A stretch of DNA of 64,000 nucleotides from Herbidospora cretacea (GCF_001570605.1 NZ_BBXG01000001.1:496001-560000), one strand, 5' to 3'. Shown: positions 52,837 through 61,830, counted from the first letter of the stretch. Notes: generated from the letters alone by a model not told the origin. Program-made: numbers and translations.

Positions 52837-53721
52837 TCACAGGGCCTCCACGCACCGCCGCAGGATGGCGCCGGTCTCGGTGGCCGGGGCGGCCTCCGTG
52901 GCGGTCTCGTTGAGCAGGTGCAGGTAGGGCTGGACGTCGCCGCGCTTCGTCACGTACTGCGCGTCGGCCAGCCGCTCCAGGTAGACGACGTCGGGCAGGG
53001 TGCTCTGCGGGAAGCGCAGCAGGGTGACCGGCCCGATCCCGCGCGAGACGTACCCCGAGTCGAGCGGCACGATCTGGATCGTCACGTTCGGCAGCCGGTT
53101 CATCGCGTCGAGGTGGCGCATCTGGTCGCGCATCACGCCCGCGCCGCCGACCACGCGGCGCAGCGCCGCCTCGTCGACGACCGCCCACAGCTTGACCGGG
53201 GCCGCCCCGACCAGGATCCGCTGCCGCCGCATCCGCAGCTCCACCCGGCGCTCCGCCAGCTCCGGGTCCTGGGCCCGGTGGGCGTGGGAGACGACCGCGC
53301 GGGCGTAGCCGGGGGTCTGGAGCAGGCCGGGGACGAACTGGATCTCGTACGTGCGGATCAGCTCCGCGTCCGGCTCCAGGCCGAGGCAGCCCTCGAACCA
53401 GGAGGGCACGACGTCGCGCAGCGGATGCCACCAGCTCGGCTCGTTGGCCCGGCCGGCCAGCGCCATGAGCGCCTCCCGCTCCCGCTCGTCGAGCACGCCG
53501 TAGAACGTGAGCAGGTCGGCGACGTCACGGGGCTTGAAGGTGGCCTGGCCCGTCTCCATCCGGCTCATCTTCGAGGCCGAGGCCCGGATGTGCCACGCGG
53601 CGTCGTCGCGGCTGATCTCCCGCGCCTCCCGCAGCTCCCGCAGCTGCGCGCCGACGAGCAGCCGCAGCGCGGTCGGCCCGGGGACGCGGAGATCCTCGCC
53701 GGCACGGCGAACAGGCGACAT
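52837..53721 (-). CDS. XRE-family regulator with DUF5753 domain
   Basis: A 294-aa regulator. The helix-turn-helix is in LREAREISRDDAAWHIRASA and SKMSRMETGQATFKPRDVAD; the rest is DUF5753 (EPDAELIRTYEIQFVPGLLQ, TPGYARAVV, MRDQMRHLDAMNRLPNVTIQ, IVPLDSGYVSRGI). These proteins are numerous in actinomycetes and often pair with a small DUF397 protein, which is not seen here. ATG 53721 has GGAGGAG 3-6 nt upstream. Confidence 0.93.
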   Translation of the reverse strand: MSPVRRAGEDLRVPGPTALRLLVGAQLRELREAREISRDDAAWHIRASASKMSRMETGQATFKPRDVADLLTFYGVLDEREREALMALAGRANEPSWWHPLRDVVPSWFEGCLGLEPDAELIRTYEIQFVPGLLQTPGYARAVVSHAHRAQDPELAERRVELRMRRQRILVGAAPVKLWAVVDEAALRRVVGGAGVMRDQMRHLDAMNRLPNVTIQIVPLDSGYVSRGIGPVTLLRFPQSTLPDVVYLERLADAQYVTKRGDVQPYLHLLNETATEAAPATETGAILRRCVEAL

Positions 53722-53806
53722 CGCTCTCCTCCCCGAGGGCGGCCGGCACGGACGGACCCGGTGATACTGCCACGCGAATCCGTCCGAGGGCGTCATTTCC
53801 TGGCAT

Positions 53807-53833
53807 TGTCCAACGATGTCGCCAATATGGACA
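53807..53833. promoter_or_regulatory. Dyad in an AT-rich region upstream of the XRE-DUF5753 gene
   Basis: TGTCCA (53807-53812) and TGGACA (53828-53833) are complementary with a 15-nt centre. They lie at the edge of a conspicuously AT-rich stretch (53795-53890). This could hold an operator or an Lsr2-binding site. Confidence 0.35.
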
Positions 53834-53897
53834 TGATGAAAATGCGCGCTTATTGCGCCGATATTTTCCTATATCGATTTAGCCGGAACACCCCTCG

Positions 53898-54647
53898 TCA
53901 GGGAGTGGGCCTCGGCTTGGAGACCTCGTTGACGTGCTTCTCCCTGGGCTCGGCGGAGATCTGGTCCTGCGGGGGCGCCTCGACCGTCACGTCCGTCCCG
54001 AAGTCGGTGAAGTCCGTCGCGGTCGTGTGGCCGTCGGCGAAGGTGAGCTCCAGGTGCCTGATCCGGTCCTGCCCGTCGATGTCGACCACGCCCGACACGC
54101 CCCTGTCCAGGTTGAAGGTGTAGCGGGTCCCGGCGGCCACCGGTCCCTCCTCCCGCACCTCGGTCGCGGCGCGCAGCTTGGCCAGGGCGGCGGGCGGGTC
54201 GAGCGGCAGCAGCTTCACCAGGCCGGTCTCGGCCGGGGCCGCCCTGAGCTCGTCGTCGGGGCGCGGCCCGGCGTACCAGGTCGCCTCGCCGGGGTCCTTG
54301 CCGTAGATCGTCTCGCCGACGAACCTGGTCTCGCCGCCGTCGTCGCGGACGATCACCCCGACCCGCCGCGCGGGGTCGAAGGCGCCCGTGAAGGTCCGGT
54401 CTCCCGACGTCGTCGCGATGCGGTAGCTCTCCGCGGACGTCGTCTCCACGGCGGCCATCACCTGCGCGTTCGCCGACGGGGTCGTCCCGGGCAGGACCAG
54501 GACCAGCGCCGTCGCGGCCGCCGCCACGGTGGCGGTGACCGGCAGCCACAGCCGGTTGCCGCGGGGCCGGGCCGGCGTCAGCCGGATCCCCGGCGGCCGG
54601 TCGGCGCTGGCCTGGGCCAGCAGAGTGCGGATTTCGTTCTCCGGCAT
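53898..54647 (-). CDS. Probable anti-sigma factor (single-pass membrane protein)
   Basis: A 249-aa protein encoded directly after an ECF sigma factor. A short cytoplasmic N-terminus (MPENEIRTLLAQASADRPPG) precedes one membrane segment (LWLPVTATVAAAATALVLVL) and a large extracytoplasmic domain (NAQVMAAVETTSAESYRIAT, TRYTFNLDRGVSGVVDIDGQ) resembling LppX/CU044-type anti-sigma outer parts. No zinc-binding HxxxCxxC motif is seen. ATG 54647 has GAGGAGG upstream. The gap to the sigma gene is 23 nt. The anti-sigma role rests on topology and context. Confidence 0.75.
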   Translation of the reverse strand: MPENEIRTLLAQASADRPPGIRLTPARPRGNRLWLPVTATVAAAATALVLVLPGTTPSANAQVMAAVETTSAESYRIATTSGDRTFTGAFDPARRVGVIVRDDGGETRFVGETIYGKDPGEATWYAGPRPDDELRAAPAETGLVKLLPLDPPAALAKLRAATEVREEGPVAAGTRYTFNLDRGVSGVVDIDGQDRIRHLELTFADGHTTATDFTDFGTDVTVEAPPQDQISAEPREKHVNEVSKPRPTP

Positions 54648-54670
54648 CAGAGCCTCCTCGTCTCGGTGGT

Positions 54671-55174
54671 TCACCGGAGCACACTCCCTTCGTCCTCGCT
54701 CTGGTTGACGAGCCGCCGCATCGTCCGCAGCCCCCGGTGCACGTGTGCCTTGACGCTCCCCGCCGAACACCCCATCAGCTCGGCCACCTCCGCCTCCGGC
54801 AGGTCGGCGAAGAACCGCAGCACCAGCGCGGTCCGCTGCCGCGCCGGTAACCGCCGCAGCGCGGCCCGCACCTCCTCGGCCACCACGTGGCCCTCCGACA
54901 GGTCGCCCGGCGCGACCTGCTCGGGCAGGTCGGCCCGGGGGATCTCCCGCCGCCACCGCGCCCGCCACCACGACCGGTGGGTGTTCACCATGATCCGCCG
55001 CAGGTAGGCGTCCGGCCCGCTCGTGGTGTCCAGCCGGTGCCAGACCGCGAGAAGCTTTCCCAGCGAGGTCTGCACGAGATCCTCCGCCGCGTGCCAGTCG
55101 CCCGTGAGCAGCACGGCGGTCCTCAGATGGTGGTCGCCCCGGCGCCGCACGAAGTCCGCGAAATCCGCGTCCAC
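54671..55174 (-). CDS. SigE-family ECF RNA polymerase sigma factor
   Basis: A 167-aa sigma factor of the actinobacterial SigE-like subfamily. Region 2: DFADFVRRRGDHHLRTAVLL, TGDWHAAEDLVQTSLGKLLA, YLRRIMVNTHRSWWRARWRR. Region 4: LRRLPARQRTALVLRFFADL, PEAEVAELMGCSAGSVKAHV, HRGLRTMRRLV. GTG 55172-55174 has AAGGGAG upstream. It is co-transcribed with the probable anti-sigma gene. The promoter consensus it reads is unknown. Confidence 0.94.
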   Translation of the reverse strand: MDADFADFVRRRGDHHLRTAVLLTGDWHAAEDLVQTSLGKLLAVWHRLDTTSGPDAYLRRIMVNTHRSWWRARWRREIPRADLPEQVAPGDLSEGHVVAEEVRAALRRLPARQRTALVLRFFADLPEAEVAELMGCSAGSVKAHVHRGLRTMRRLVNQSEDEGSVLR

Positions 55175-55297
55175 CCGCGCTCCCTTCTCTCGGATGTGTG
55201 CCGACCACGGACACGCCGCGGGACCCGTCCCGCGTTGACAACCGATGGGAGCTTTCCGGGGGGAGAAGTGACGGCGCCGGCGGCGGCCGCGAGCAGG

Positions 55298-55429
55298 CTA
55301 GTCGCGCTCCTCGGTCAGCGCTTCCAGCATCTCGGTGAGGTGGGCGACCTGGGTCTCCAGTCCTCTGACCCGGGCTTCCAGCTCCGCGACTGTCACCTGC
55401 TGGTACGCGCTGGCGATCTGCCTGCTCAT
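55298..55429 (-). CDS. 43-residue coiled-coil protein
   Basis: A short gene between the sigma factor and the PH-domain gene. ATG 55427-55429 has GGAGG 4 nt upstream and the frame ends at TAG 55298-55300. The product starts MSRQIASAYQQV and continues as an ideal heptad helix (VAELEARVRGLETQVAHLTE then MLEALTEERD) with Leu/Val at a and d positions. It probably dimerises through this coiled coil. I know no named family. The strong ribosome-binding site and clean helix support a real gene. It precedes the sigma factor gene on the same strand. Confidence 0.6.
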   Translation of the reverse strand: MSRQIASAYQQVTVAELEARVRGLETQVAHLTEMLEALTEERD

Positions 55430-55537
55430 GGTGCCTCCGGCGGGCGGATATCGAGTCGCACGCCCAAACGGCGCGCCAATTTAAGCCTCACTTCCCTGTA
55501 TATCCCGGTTCGCACCTAGGGGAGGTAAAGTCTCGCG

Positions 55538-55553
55538 CCGCAGTAACCTGCGG
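55538..55553. promoter_or_regulatory. Palindrome spanning the -10 of the PH-domain gene
   Basis: CCGCAG, TAAC, CTGCGG is a perfect 6-bp dyad lying exactly over the -10 TAACCT (55544-55549). Binding here would block transcription. Confidence 0.4.
55544..55549 (+). promoter_or_regulatory. -10 element, leaderless promoter of the PH-domain gene
   Basis: TAACCT ends 6 nt before ATG 55556; the GCGGGG between them is a poor Shine-Dalgarno. Confidence 0.45.
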
Positions 55554-55555
55554 GG

Positions 55556-55963
55556 ATGAACGTGTGGCAGGTCCCCGCAAAAATCGTGGCCGCGAAGGCC
55601 GCCGGGACCCTGATCTGCTTGCTCCTGATCGGTTACGGCCTGCTGTCCGGCGACGGCCGCATGGTGGTCCTCGTCGGGATCGCGGCGGTCGTGCTGGCCG
55701 GGTTCACCGTCCGCGACCTGCTGGCCCGGGTGCGCCTGGCCGCCGACCCGGGCGGCGTCGTCGTCGTGGCGGGCTTCGCGGGCCGCCGCCGGATCGCGTG
55801 GGGCGAGATCGAGCGCATCCGCGTCGACGAACGCACCCGCTACGGGATGCGGACCGCCCTCCTGGAGATCGACACCGGCGACGACGTCCATCTGTTCAGC
55901 CAGTACGACCTGGGCGAACCCGTGGTCCCGGTGGCCGAGACGCTGATGAGGATGCGTCCGTAA
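55556..55963 (+). CDS. PH-domain membrane protein (CFP-6-like)
   Basis: A 135-aa protein. Two membrane segments (AAGTLICLLLIGYGLL and MVVLVGIAAVVLAGFTV) are followed by a bacterial PH-like domain (VRLAADPGGVVVVAGFAGRR, RIAWGEIERIRVDERTRYGM, LEIDTGDDVHLFSQYDLGEP). This is the layout of the mycobacterial low-molecular-weight antigen CFP-6 family. Function is unknown. ATG 55556 fits a leaderless promoter. It is followed by the GH38 gene after 39 nt. Confidence 0.88.
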   Translation: MNVWQVPAKIVAAKAAGTLICLLLIGYGLLSGDGRMVVLVGIAAVVLAGFTVRDLLARVRLAADPGGVVVVAGFAGRRRIAWGEIERIRVDERTRYGMRTALLEIDTGDDVHLFSQYDLGEPVVPVAETLMRMRP

Positions 55964-56002
55964 CCCCCTGGTCGAAATCTCCCCATGTGTGATCATTGCC
56001 AC

Positions 56003-59000
56003 ATGCGGATCGCCGACATCGCCGGGACGGAACTGTTCGCCGAGGGGCCGCGCCAGATCGTCCGGGTGACCCTCGAAGGAGATCACCCCGCCGAGGTGAT
56101 CATCACCGGCGAGGCCCGCGGCGCCGCGACGGGGTCGGGCGTGGTCGAGGTGCCCGTGACGACGGAACGGCGGCCGGGCGAGACCGCCATGATCACCGTG
56201 ACCGCCGGCGGCGAGAGCCGATCGGCCGAATTCGAGATCGCCGAGCCGGGCTGGACCGTCTGGATGGTCTCCCACTTCCACTACGACCCCGTCTGGTGGA
56301 ACACCCAGGCCGCCTACACCACCACGTGGGACACGGCGGGCGAGGCCGCCCAGGCCAGCCGCTCGGCCTTCCAGCACGCCGGTTTCGAGCTCGTCCGGCT
56401 CCACCTGGAGACCGCCCGGCGCGAGCCCGGCTACAAGTTCGTGCTGGCCGAGGTCGACTACCTCAAGCCCTTCTGGGACGCCTGCCCCGAACACCGCGCC
56501 TACCTGAGGAGGCTCCTCGCCGAGGGCCGGGTCGAGATCATGGGCGGCACGTACAACGAGCCCAACACCAACCTGACCGGTGCCGAGTCGACGATCCGCA
56601 ACCTCGTCCACGGCGCCGGGTTCCAGCGCGACGTCCTCGGCGGCGACCCCCGCACCGCCTGGCAGCTCGACGCCTTCGGCCACGACCCCCAGTTCCCGGG
56701 GCTGGCCGCCGCGGCGGGGCTGACGTCGAGCTCCTGGGCCCGCGGGCCCTTCCACCAGTGGGGGCCGATGCTGGGCGGCGGCGATCCCCGTCTCATGCAG
56801 TTCCCGGCCGAGTTCGACTGGGTCGCGCCCTCCGGCCAGGGGGTGCTGACGCACTACATGCCCGGCCACTACAGCGCGGGCTGGTGGATGGACTCCTCGA
56901 CGACGGTCGACGAGGCGGCGGCCGAGGTCCTCAAGTGGTTCCTCGCGCTGAAGCAGGTGGCGGCCACCCGCAACGTGCTGCTCCCGGTCGGGACCGACTA
57001 CACCCCGCCCAACAAGTGGATCATGGACATCCAGCGGGAGTGGAACGCCCGCTACGTCTCGCCCCGCTTCGTCTGCGGGCTGCCGAGGGAGTTCTTCGCC
57101 GCCGTCCGGGCGCAGCGGGAGGCGTTCCTGCCGCAGACGCGGGACATGAACCCGGTCTACACCGGCAAGGACGTCTCGTTCATCGACACCAAGCAGGTCC
57201 AGCGCCGGGCCGAGGTCCTCGTCGCGGACGCGGAGAAGTTCGCCACGCTGGCCGCCGTCGAAAAACGGGCCGACTATCCCTTCGCGCTGATGGACAAGGC
57301 CTGGCGGCAGCTCGTCTACGGCGCCCACCACGACGCGATCACCGGCTCGGAGTCCGACCAGGTCTACCTCGACCTGCTGACGGGGTGGCGGGAGGCGTAC
57401 ACGATCGGTTCCGAGACCCTCGACGGCGCGCTGCGCACGCTCAGCGCGGGGCTGAGCGGGGTGGTGGTCTGGAACCCGTCGTCGTGGGCGCGGACCGACC
57501 TCGTGAGGGCACGGCTCCGGTTCCCGGCCGGCTGGCGCGGGATCGCCGAGGCGGCGCTGGTCGAGAACGCCGTCCTCGACGACGACGGGTGCCTCGCCGA
57601 GGCCGACGTCACCTTCCTGGCCGACGACGTCCCGCCGCTCGGCTACCGGACCTTCTCCTTCACCCCAGGCGGCAACGCCGGCTGGCTCCCCGCCGGGGGC
57701 ACGACCATCGCCAGCGCCGCGCACGCCATCACCGCCGACCCCTCCAAGGGCGGCGGGGTGACGAGCTGGCGGGCCGGCGGCCGGGAGCTCCTCCAACCCG
57801 GCCAGGTGGGCAACGAGCTGGTCGTCCACGACGAATATCCCGCCCACCCGAAATTCCACGAAGGGCCGTGGCATCTGGTGCCCAAAGGGGTGCGGGAGGG
57901 GTCGTCCGCGCATCCGGCCGAGGTCGTCGCCGAGCGGTCCGCCCTCGGGGAGCGGCTCGTCGTCAGGGGCGGGTTCGGGCCGGTCAGGTACGTCCAGGAG
58001 ATCACCCTGTGGCACGGCCTCACCCGCGTCGACCTGGTCACCCATCTCGACTTCGACGGCGCCGACCAGCTCGTCCGGCTCCGCTGGCCGGTGGAGATCG
58101 ACCAGGCCCTCCCCGTCAGCGAGGTCGGCAACGCCGTGGTCGGACGGGGTTTCGCGCTCATCGACGCCGACACCGCCGACCATCCGTGGACCCTCGACAA
58201 CCCCGCCTGCCACTGGTTCGCCCTGTCCGCCACCTGCCGGATCGGCTCGCGGCCCATCGGCGTGGCCGAGATCGTCGCCGGGCCGGACGTGCCGGTCGGG
58301 AAGCTCCGGGCGCTCGCGGCCGCCCTGGTCAGGCAGGGCGTCACGGCCACCGTCTCCCGGGCCGACGGCCCCCGCTACGGCGATCTCGCGGTCGACTCCA
58401 ACCTGCCCGACGTCCGGATCGCGGTCGGCGAGACGCCCTGGCCGAAAGGGTGGCATCCGGCCGCCAGGCCGCTCGCCGAGGTCTGGGTCCCGAGCGCCGA
58501 CCTCAGGGCCCGCGACGCGCTCCCGGTCCTGTCGATCGGCGCGGACGACGTCGACGCGCTGATCGACGACCTGGCCGACGCGGTCGTCGAGGTCGCGGGG
58601 GAGACGTACGAGCCGTACACGGTCGGGCTGATCAACCGGGGCATCCCGGGCTTCGCGGTCGAGCCCAACGGCGCGCTCAACCTGTCGCTGCTGCGCTCCT
58701 GCACCGGCTGGCCGTCCGGCATCTGGATCGACCCGCCGCGCCGGACCGTCCCCGACGGCACCAACTTCCAGCTCCAGCACTGGACCCACAGCTTCGAGTA
58801 CGCCCTGGTGGCGGGCCCCGGCGACTGGCGCGAGACCGGCCTGGTCCGCGAGGGCCACGACGTCAACCACCCACTGACCGCCCTCGACCAGGGCGTGAGC
58901 GGCGAACCGGCCGCCGCCTCCCTCCTCGACGTGCCCGGCTCCATGGTCCTGACCGCGCTCAAACCGGCGGGCAACCCCATCGCGACCGGACGACTGCCCG

Positions 59001-59755
59001 AGGGCGTCACCGGGATGACGATGCGGCTGTACGAACCGCATGGGCGTACAGCGGACATCGACCTGCCCGGATGGCGGCGCACCGACCTCCTGGAGACCCG
59101 CTCCGAGCCCGACGGCCCGGTGACCGGCATGGACGTGGTCACCTACACCCGCGACGCCGTCGGCGGTGGAGTCGCTCCGGCGGCCGAGCCGTTCCAGCCT
59201 GTCTTCACCCGCTACTGGCTGCACAACACCGGCCCCGCCCCGATCGGCAACCTGCCGCTCGCCGTCCACCTCACCCCCGAGACCGTCACGGTCGCGTCGT
59301 CGCTGGTGGAGGACCGGGTCGCCGGGACGGTCACGCTCGACGGCGCGGTGACCCGCGACTTCACCCTCGAACCGGGGGCCCACGTCGCCTGGCCCAACGA
59401 GGGCTGGACCACGGCGAGCCTGAAGTACCAGGGCCAGACCTTCGAGGACCGCCTCGGCGAGGCCACCCTCGACGCGGCGACCGAGACCACGCACGTCGCC
59501 GTCCGCGCGGGCGAACGGTCGGAGATCGTGATCCGGCTGACCTGCGACGTCCCCGTGCAGGCCCAGCTGATCAGCCCGTGGCACACCTACGACCTGCTCC
59601 CGCTCTGGAACACCGGCGCCGATCCCGGGACTGCCGAGCTCCGCTTCCCCGTCGTCGGCGGCCACCGGCCGGGGAAGTGGTGGGCGCTGGTCAAGCTCGC
59701 CTACGGCGGGAAGGTCCACTACACCGAGCCGGTCACCGTCGAGGTCCTGCCGTGA
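56003..59755 (+). CDS. GH38-family alpha-mannosidase-like glycoside hydrolase
   Basis: A 1250-aa retaining glycosidase. Metal and catalytic residues are visible: HFHYDPVWW (His 93, Asp 95), WQLDAFGHDPQFP (nucleophile Asp 223) and YGAHHDAITGSESDQVYLDL (His 442/443 region). The long C-terminal beta-sandwich part of GH38 follows, with ALVENAVLDDDG, VDLVTHLDFDGADQLVRLRW and a final WHTYDLLPLWNTGADPG. There is no signal peptide, so it acts in the cytoplasm, presumably on mannosides. ATG 56003 is chosen because the preceding codons are unlike the family. Its stop overlaps the next gene (GTGA). Confidence 0.92.
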   Translation: MRIADIAGTELFAEGPRQIVRVTLEGDHPAEVIITGEARGAATGSGVVEVPVTTERRPGETAMITVTAGGESRSAEFEIAEPGWTVWMVSHFHYDPVWWNTQAAYTTTWDTAGEAAQASRSAFQHAGFELVRLHLETARREPGYKFVLAEVDYLKPFWDACPEHRAYLRRLLAEGRVEIMGGTYNEPNTNLTGAESTIRNLVHGAGFQRDVLGGDPRTAWQLDAFGHDPQFPGLAAAAGLTSSSWARGPFHQWGPMLGGGDPRLMQFPAEFDWVAPSGQGVLTHYMPGHYSAGWWMDSSTTVDEAAAEVLKWFLALKQVAATRNVLLPVGTDYTPPNKWIMDIQREWNARYVSPRFVCGLPREFFAAVRAQREAFLPQTRDMNPVYTGKDVSFIDTKQVQRRAEVLVADAEKFATLAAVEKRADYPFALMDKAWRQLVYGAHHDAITGSESDQVYLDLLTGWREAYTIGSETLDGALRTLSAGLSGVVVWNPSSWARTDLVRARLRFPAGWRGIAEAALVENAVLDDDGCLAEADVTFLADDVPPLGYRTFSFTPGGNAGWLPAGGTTIASAAHAITADPSKGGGVTSWRAGGRELLQPGQVGNELVVHDEYPAHPKFHEGPWHLVPKGVREGSSAHPAEVVAERSALGERLVVRGGFGPVRYVQEITLWHGLTRVDLVTHLDFDGADQLVRLRWPVEIDQALPVSEVGNAVVGRGFALIDADTADHPWTLDNPACHWFALSATCRIGSRPIGVAEIVAGPDVPVGKLRALAAALVRQGVTATVSRADGPRYGDLAVDSNLPDVRIAVGETPWPKGWHPAARPLAEVWVPSADLRARDALPVLSIGADDVDALIDDLADAVVEVAGETYEPYTVGLINRGIPGFAVEPNGALNLSLLRSCTGWPSGIWIDPPRRTVPDGTNFQLQHWTHSFEYALVAGPGDWRETGLVREGHDVNHPLTALDQGVSGEPAAASLLDVPGSMVLTALKPAGNPIATGRLPEGVTGMTMRLYEPHGRTADIDLPGWRRTDLLETRSEPDGPVTGMDVVTYTRDAVGGGVAPAAEPFQPVFTRYWLHNTGPAPIGNLPLAVHLTPETVTVASSLVEDRVAGTVTLDGAVTRDFTLEPGAHVAWPNEGWTTASLKYQGQTFEDRLGEATLDAATETTHVAVRAGERSEIVIRLTCDVPVQAQLISPWHTYDLLPLWNTGADPGTAELRFPVVGGHRPGKWWALVKLAYGGKVHYTEPVTVEVLP

Positions 59756-60291
59756 TCGCCGCCCGGGTGGGCGACGAGGTGATCTCGGTCGCCGAGGTCG
59801 ACGAGCGCGCCCGCCTGCTGTACGACGGCCCGCTCGCCGCCCGCCTGCCCCACCCCGCCTCGCCCGAGGGCCGCAACCTGCGCCGCTGGCTGGTCCAGCT
59901 CATGACGATGGAGCGGGTGGTGGCCCAGGAGTGCGACGTGAGAGGCGACGCCGGGCCTGCCGCACTGTCCGTCACCCTGCCGCTCGCGCTGCGGACCGGG
60001 GGAGTGGTCGCCTCCGTCCTGGCCACCCCGGCGGGTCAGGCGCTGTTCGCCCGCGTCGAGGCCGACGTCCCGCCCGGAGAGGTGCGCGCCTATTACGACC
60101 GCAACCGCGACCGCCACCCGGGCCCGTTCGCGCGGGAGTCGGCGGGGATCGCGGCCCAGCTCGTCCAGGCCCGGAGAGAGGCGCTGTTCGCCCGGTGGCT
60201 GGAGCGGCGGCACCGCGAGAAGGTCACGCTGATGCCCGGTTTCGAACATCCGGGCGACCCGCGCCAGCCGGATGCGACACACCGTCACTGA
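59752..60291 (+). CDS. SurA/PrsA-like protein coupled to the GH38 gene
   Basis: A 179-aa protein. The start IAARVGDEVISVAEVDERAR and the later VEADVPPGEVRAYYDRNRDR look like the SurA/PrsA/PpiC chaperone N-domain, and GRNLRRWLVQLMTMERVVAQ fits its helices. No parvulin catalytic domain follows. Similar short proteins are found next to GH38 genes in actinomycetes (recollection, to be verified). GTG 59752 overlaps the GH38 stop, so it is translationally coupled. There is no signal peptide, so it may be a dedicated cytoplasmic assembly partner of the mannosidase. Confidence 0.72.
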   Translation: MIAARVGDEVISVAEVDERARLLYDGPLAARLPHPASPEGRNLRRWLVQLMTMERVVAQECDVRGDAGPAALSVTLPLALRTGGVVASVLATPAGQALFARVEADVPPGEVRAYYDRNRDRHPGPFARESAGIAAQLVQARREALFARWLERRHREKVTLMPGFEHPGDPRQPDATHRH

Positions 60292-60341
60292 GTCGTGCAT
60301 TTCATGACTCGTCCTGAGCCGGGATGGGGAATGATTTCACC

Positions 60342-61754
60342 ATGGGACGGCAGCTCAGCGCGCTCGACGCACAGTTCTTGAACTTCGAGACCGCCACGAA
60401 CGTGGCGCACATCGCCAGTATCGCGGTGCTGGAGGACGCGTCGGTCACCCGCGCCGGGATCATCGAGCTGCTCCGCTCCCGGCTCCACCTGGCCCCGCCG
60501 CTGAAGCGCCGCCTGGTGCGCGTCCCCTTCGGCCTCGACCATCCTTACTGGGACGAGTCCAAGGACGTCGACTTCGACTACCACGTCAGGGAACTGGCCC
60601 TCCCGTCGCCGGGCGACGACCACCAGCTCGCCGAGCAGGTGGCCCGGCTGCACGCGCGCAGGCTCGACCGCAATCGCCCCCTCTGGGAGATGTACCTGGT
60701 CCACGGCCTGGAGGGCGGCCGGTCGGCCATCTACACCAAGGTCCACCACGCCGCCATCGACGGCATCGCCGGCGCCGAGGTGCTGGCCGCCCTGATGGAC
60801 CTGTCCCCGGAGCCCCGCGAGGTCCCGCCCCCGCAGGAGCCGCCGGTCACCGCCCCGGAGCCCGCGCTGATGCTGGGCCGGGGCGTCGAGCGGTTCCTCG
60901 ACAGCCCGCAGGCCCTCCTGAGGTTCGTGGCCGGGGCGATCCCCCGGCTCGACGAGATCCCCGTGGTGTCGCAGATCCCCGGCACCGGCATGCTGGCGCG
61001 CTTCATCCGGGGCGCGGGCTGGCCGGGCGACACCGGCTCGGTCCTGCCGGACCTGCCGAGGGTGACGGTCCCCGCGACGCCGTTCTCCGGCCCGATCTCC
61101 GGGCACCGCCGCTTCGCCTTCGGCAGGCTCGCGCTGGACGAGGTCAAGAAGGTCAAGAACGAACACCACGTCACCGTGAACGACGTCGTCATGGCGGTGG
61201 CCGCCACCGCCCTGCGCCGCTGGCTGTCCCAGCGCGACGAGCTCCCGGTCGAGCCGCTGGTCGTCGGCGTCCCGTTCTCGTCGAACGTCCGGCCCGAGCT
61301 GGGCAACCAGGTCCTCCTGGCCACCACCACGCTGCCCACCAACGTGCCCGACCCGCAGGCCCGCCTGAAGATCATCAGCGCGAACATGGCGACGGTGAAG
61401 GAGCGCTTCTCGGTCGCCCCGGCCCGCTGGCTGCTCGACTTCAGCCAGGCGATGCCGGCCGCGCTGAGCGGCCTGGCCGACCGCGCCGCCTTCCGGCTCG
61501 CCTCGGGGACCGTCTCGGCGATGAACCTCATGGTGTCGAACGTGCCGGGGCCGCAGCTCCCGCTCTACATCCTGGGCTCGAAGATCGTCGCCCACTATCC
61601 GCTGTCGGTGATCACCGACGTCAGCGGCGGCCTCAACATCACGGTCTTCTCCTACGACGGCTACCTCGACGTCGGCATCGTCGTCGACCGGGACATGGTC
61701 CCGGACGTGTGGGACTTCATCGACTACATGGAAGACGCCCTGGCCGAGCTCTGA
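60342..61754 (+). CDS. WS/DGAT wax ester synthase/diacylglycerol acyltransferase
   Basis: A 470-aa acyltransferase that makes storage triacylglycerol or wax esters. The catalytic KVHHAAIDGIAG (HHxxxDG) is intact; RQLSALDAQFLNFETATNVA at the N-terminus, NRPLWEMYLVHGLEGGR, VTVNDVVMAVAATALRRWL, and MNLMVSNVPGPQLPLYILGS follow the family order. ATG 60342 is chosen by homology; an upstream ATG at 60324 adds 6 residues. It stands alone between the GH38 operon and the PadR genes. Confidence 0.94.
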   Translation: MGRQLSALDAQFLNFETATNVAHIASIAVLEDASVTRAGIIELLRSRLHLAPPLKRRLVRVPFGLDHPYWDESKDVDFDYHVRELALPSPGDDHQLAEQVARLHARRLDRNRPLWEMYLVHGLEGGRSAIYTKVHHAAIDGIAGAEVLAALMDLSPEPREVPPPQEPPVTAPEPALMLGRGVERFLDSPQALLRFVAGAIPRLDEIPVVSQIPGTGMLARFIRGAGWPGDTGSVLPDLPRVTVPATPFSGPISGHRRFAFGRLALDEVKKVKNEHHVTVNDVVMAVAATALRRWLSQRDELPVEPLVVGVPFSSNVRPELGNQVLLATTTLPTNVPDPQARLKIISANMATVKERFSVAPARWLLDFSQAMPAALSGLADRAAFRLASGTVSAMNLMVSNVPGPQLPLYILGSKIVAHYPLSVITDVSGGLNITVFSYDGYLDVGIVVDRDMVPDVWDFIDYMEDALAEL

Positions 61755-61783
61755 CCCTTGCGCCGCCATCGCTATTCAGCGTT

Positions 61784-61803
61784 ACTATGTACCAGTAGCT
61801 AGT
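61784..61803. promoter_or_regulatory. PadR-type operator overlapping the PadR promoter
   Basis: ACTA-tg-TAC-ca-GTA-gc-TAGT is a 20-bp dyad in which all 14 arm bases pair. It overlaps a TACTAT -10 box (61783-61788) and lies 27 nt before the PadR start. PadR proteins typically autoregulate through such sites. Confidence 0.65.
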
Positions 61804-61830
61804 GACGCTGCATAGTCGGAAGGGGGTGCC

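Noticed and set aside
55481-59719. 1.4-thousand-codon minus-strand open frame opposite the GH38 gene
   Set aside because: It is antisense to an unambiguous glycosidase with all catalytic motifs; the translation is low-complexity Asp/Gly/Arg/Val without motifs.
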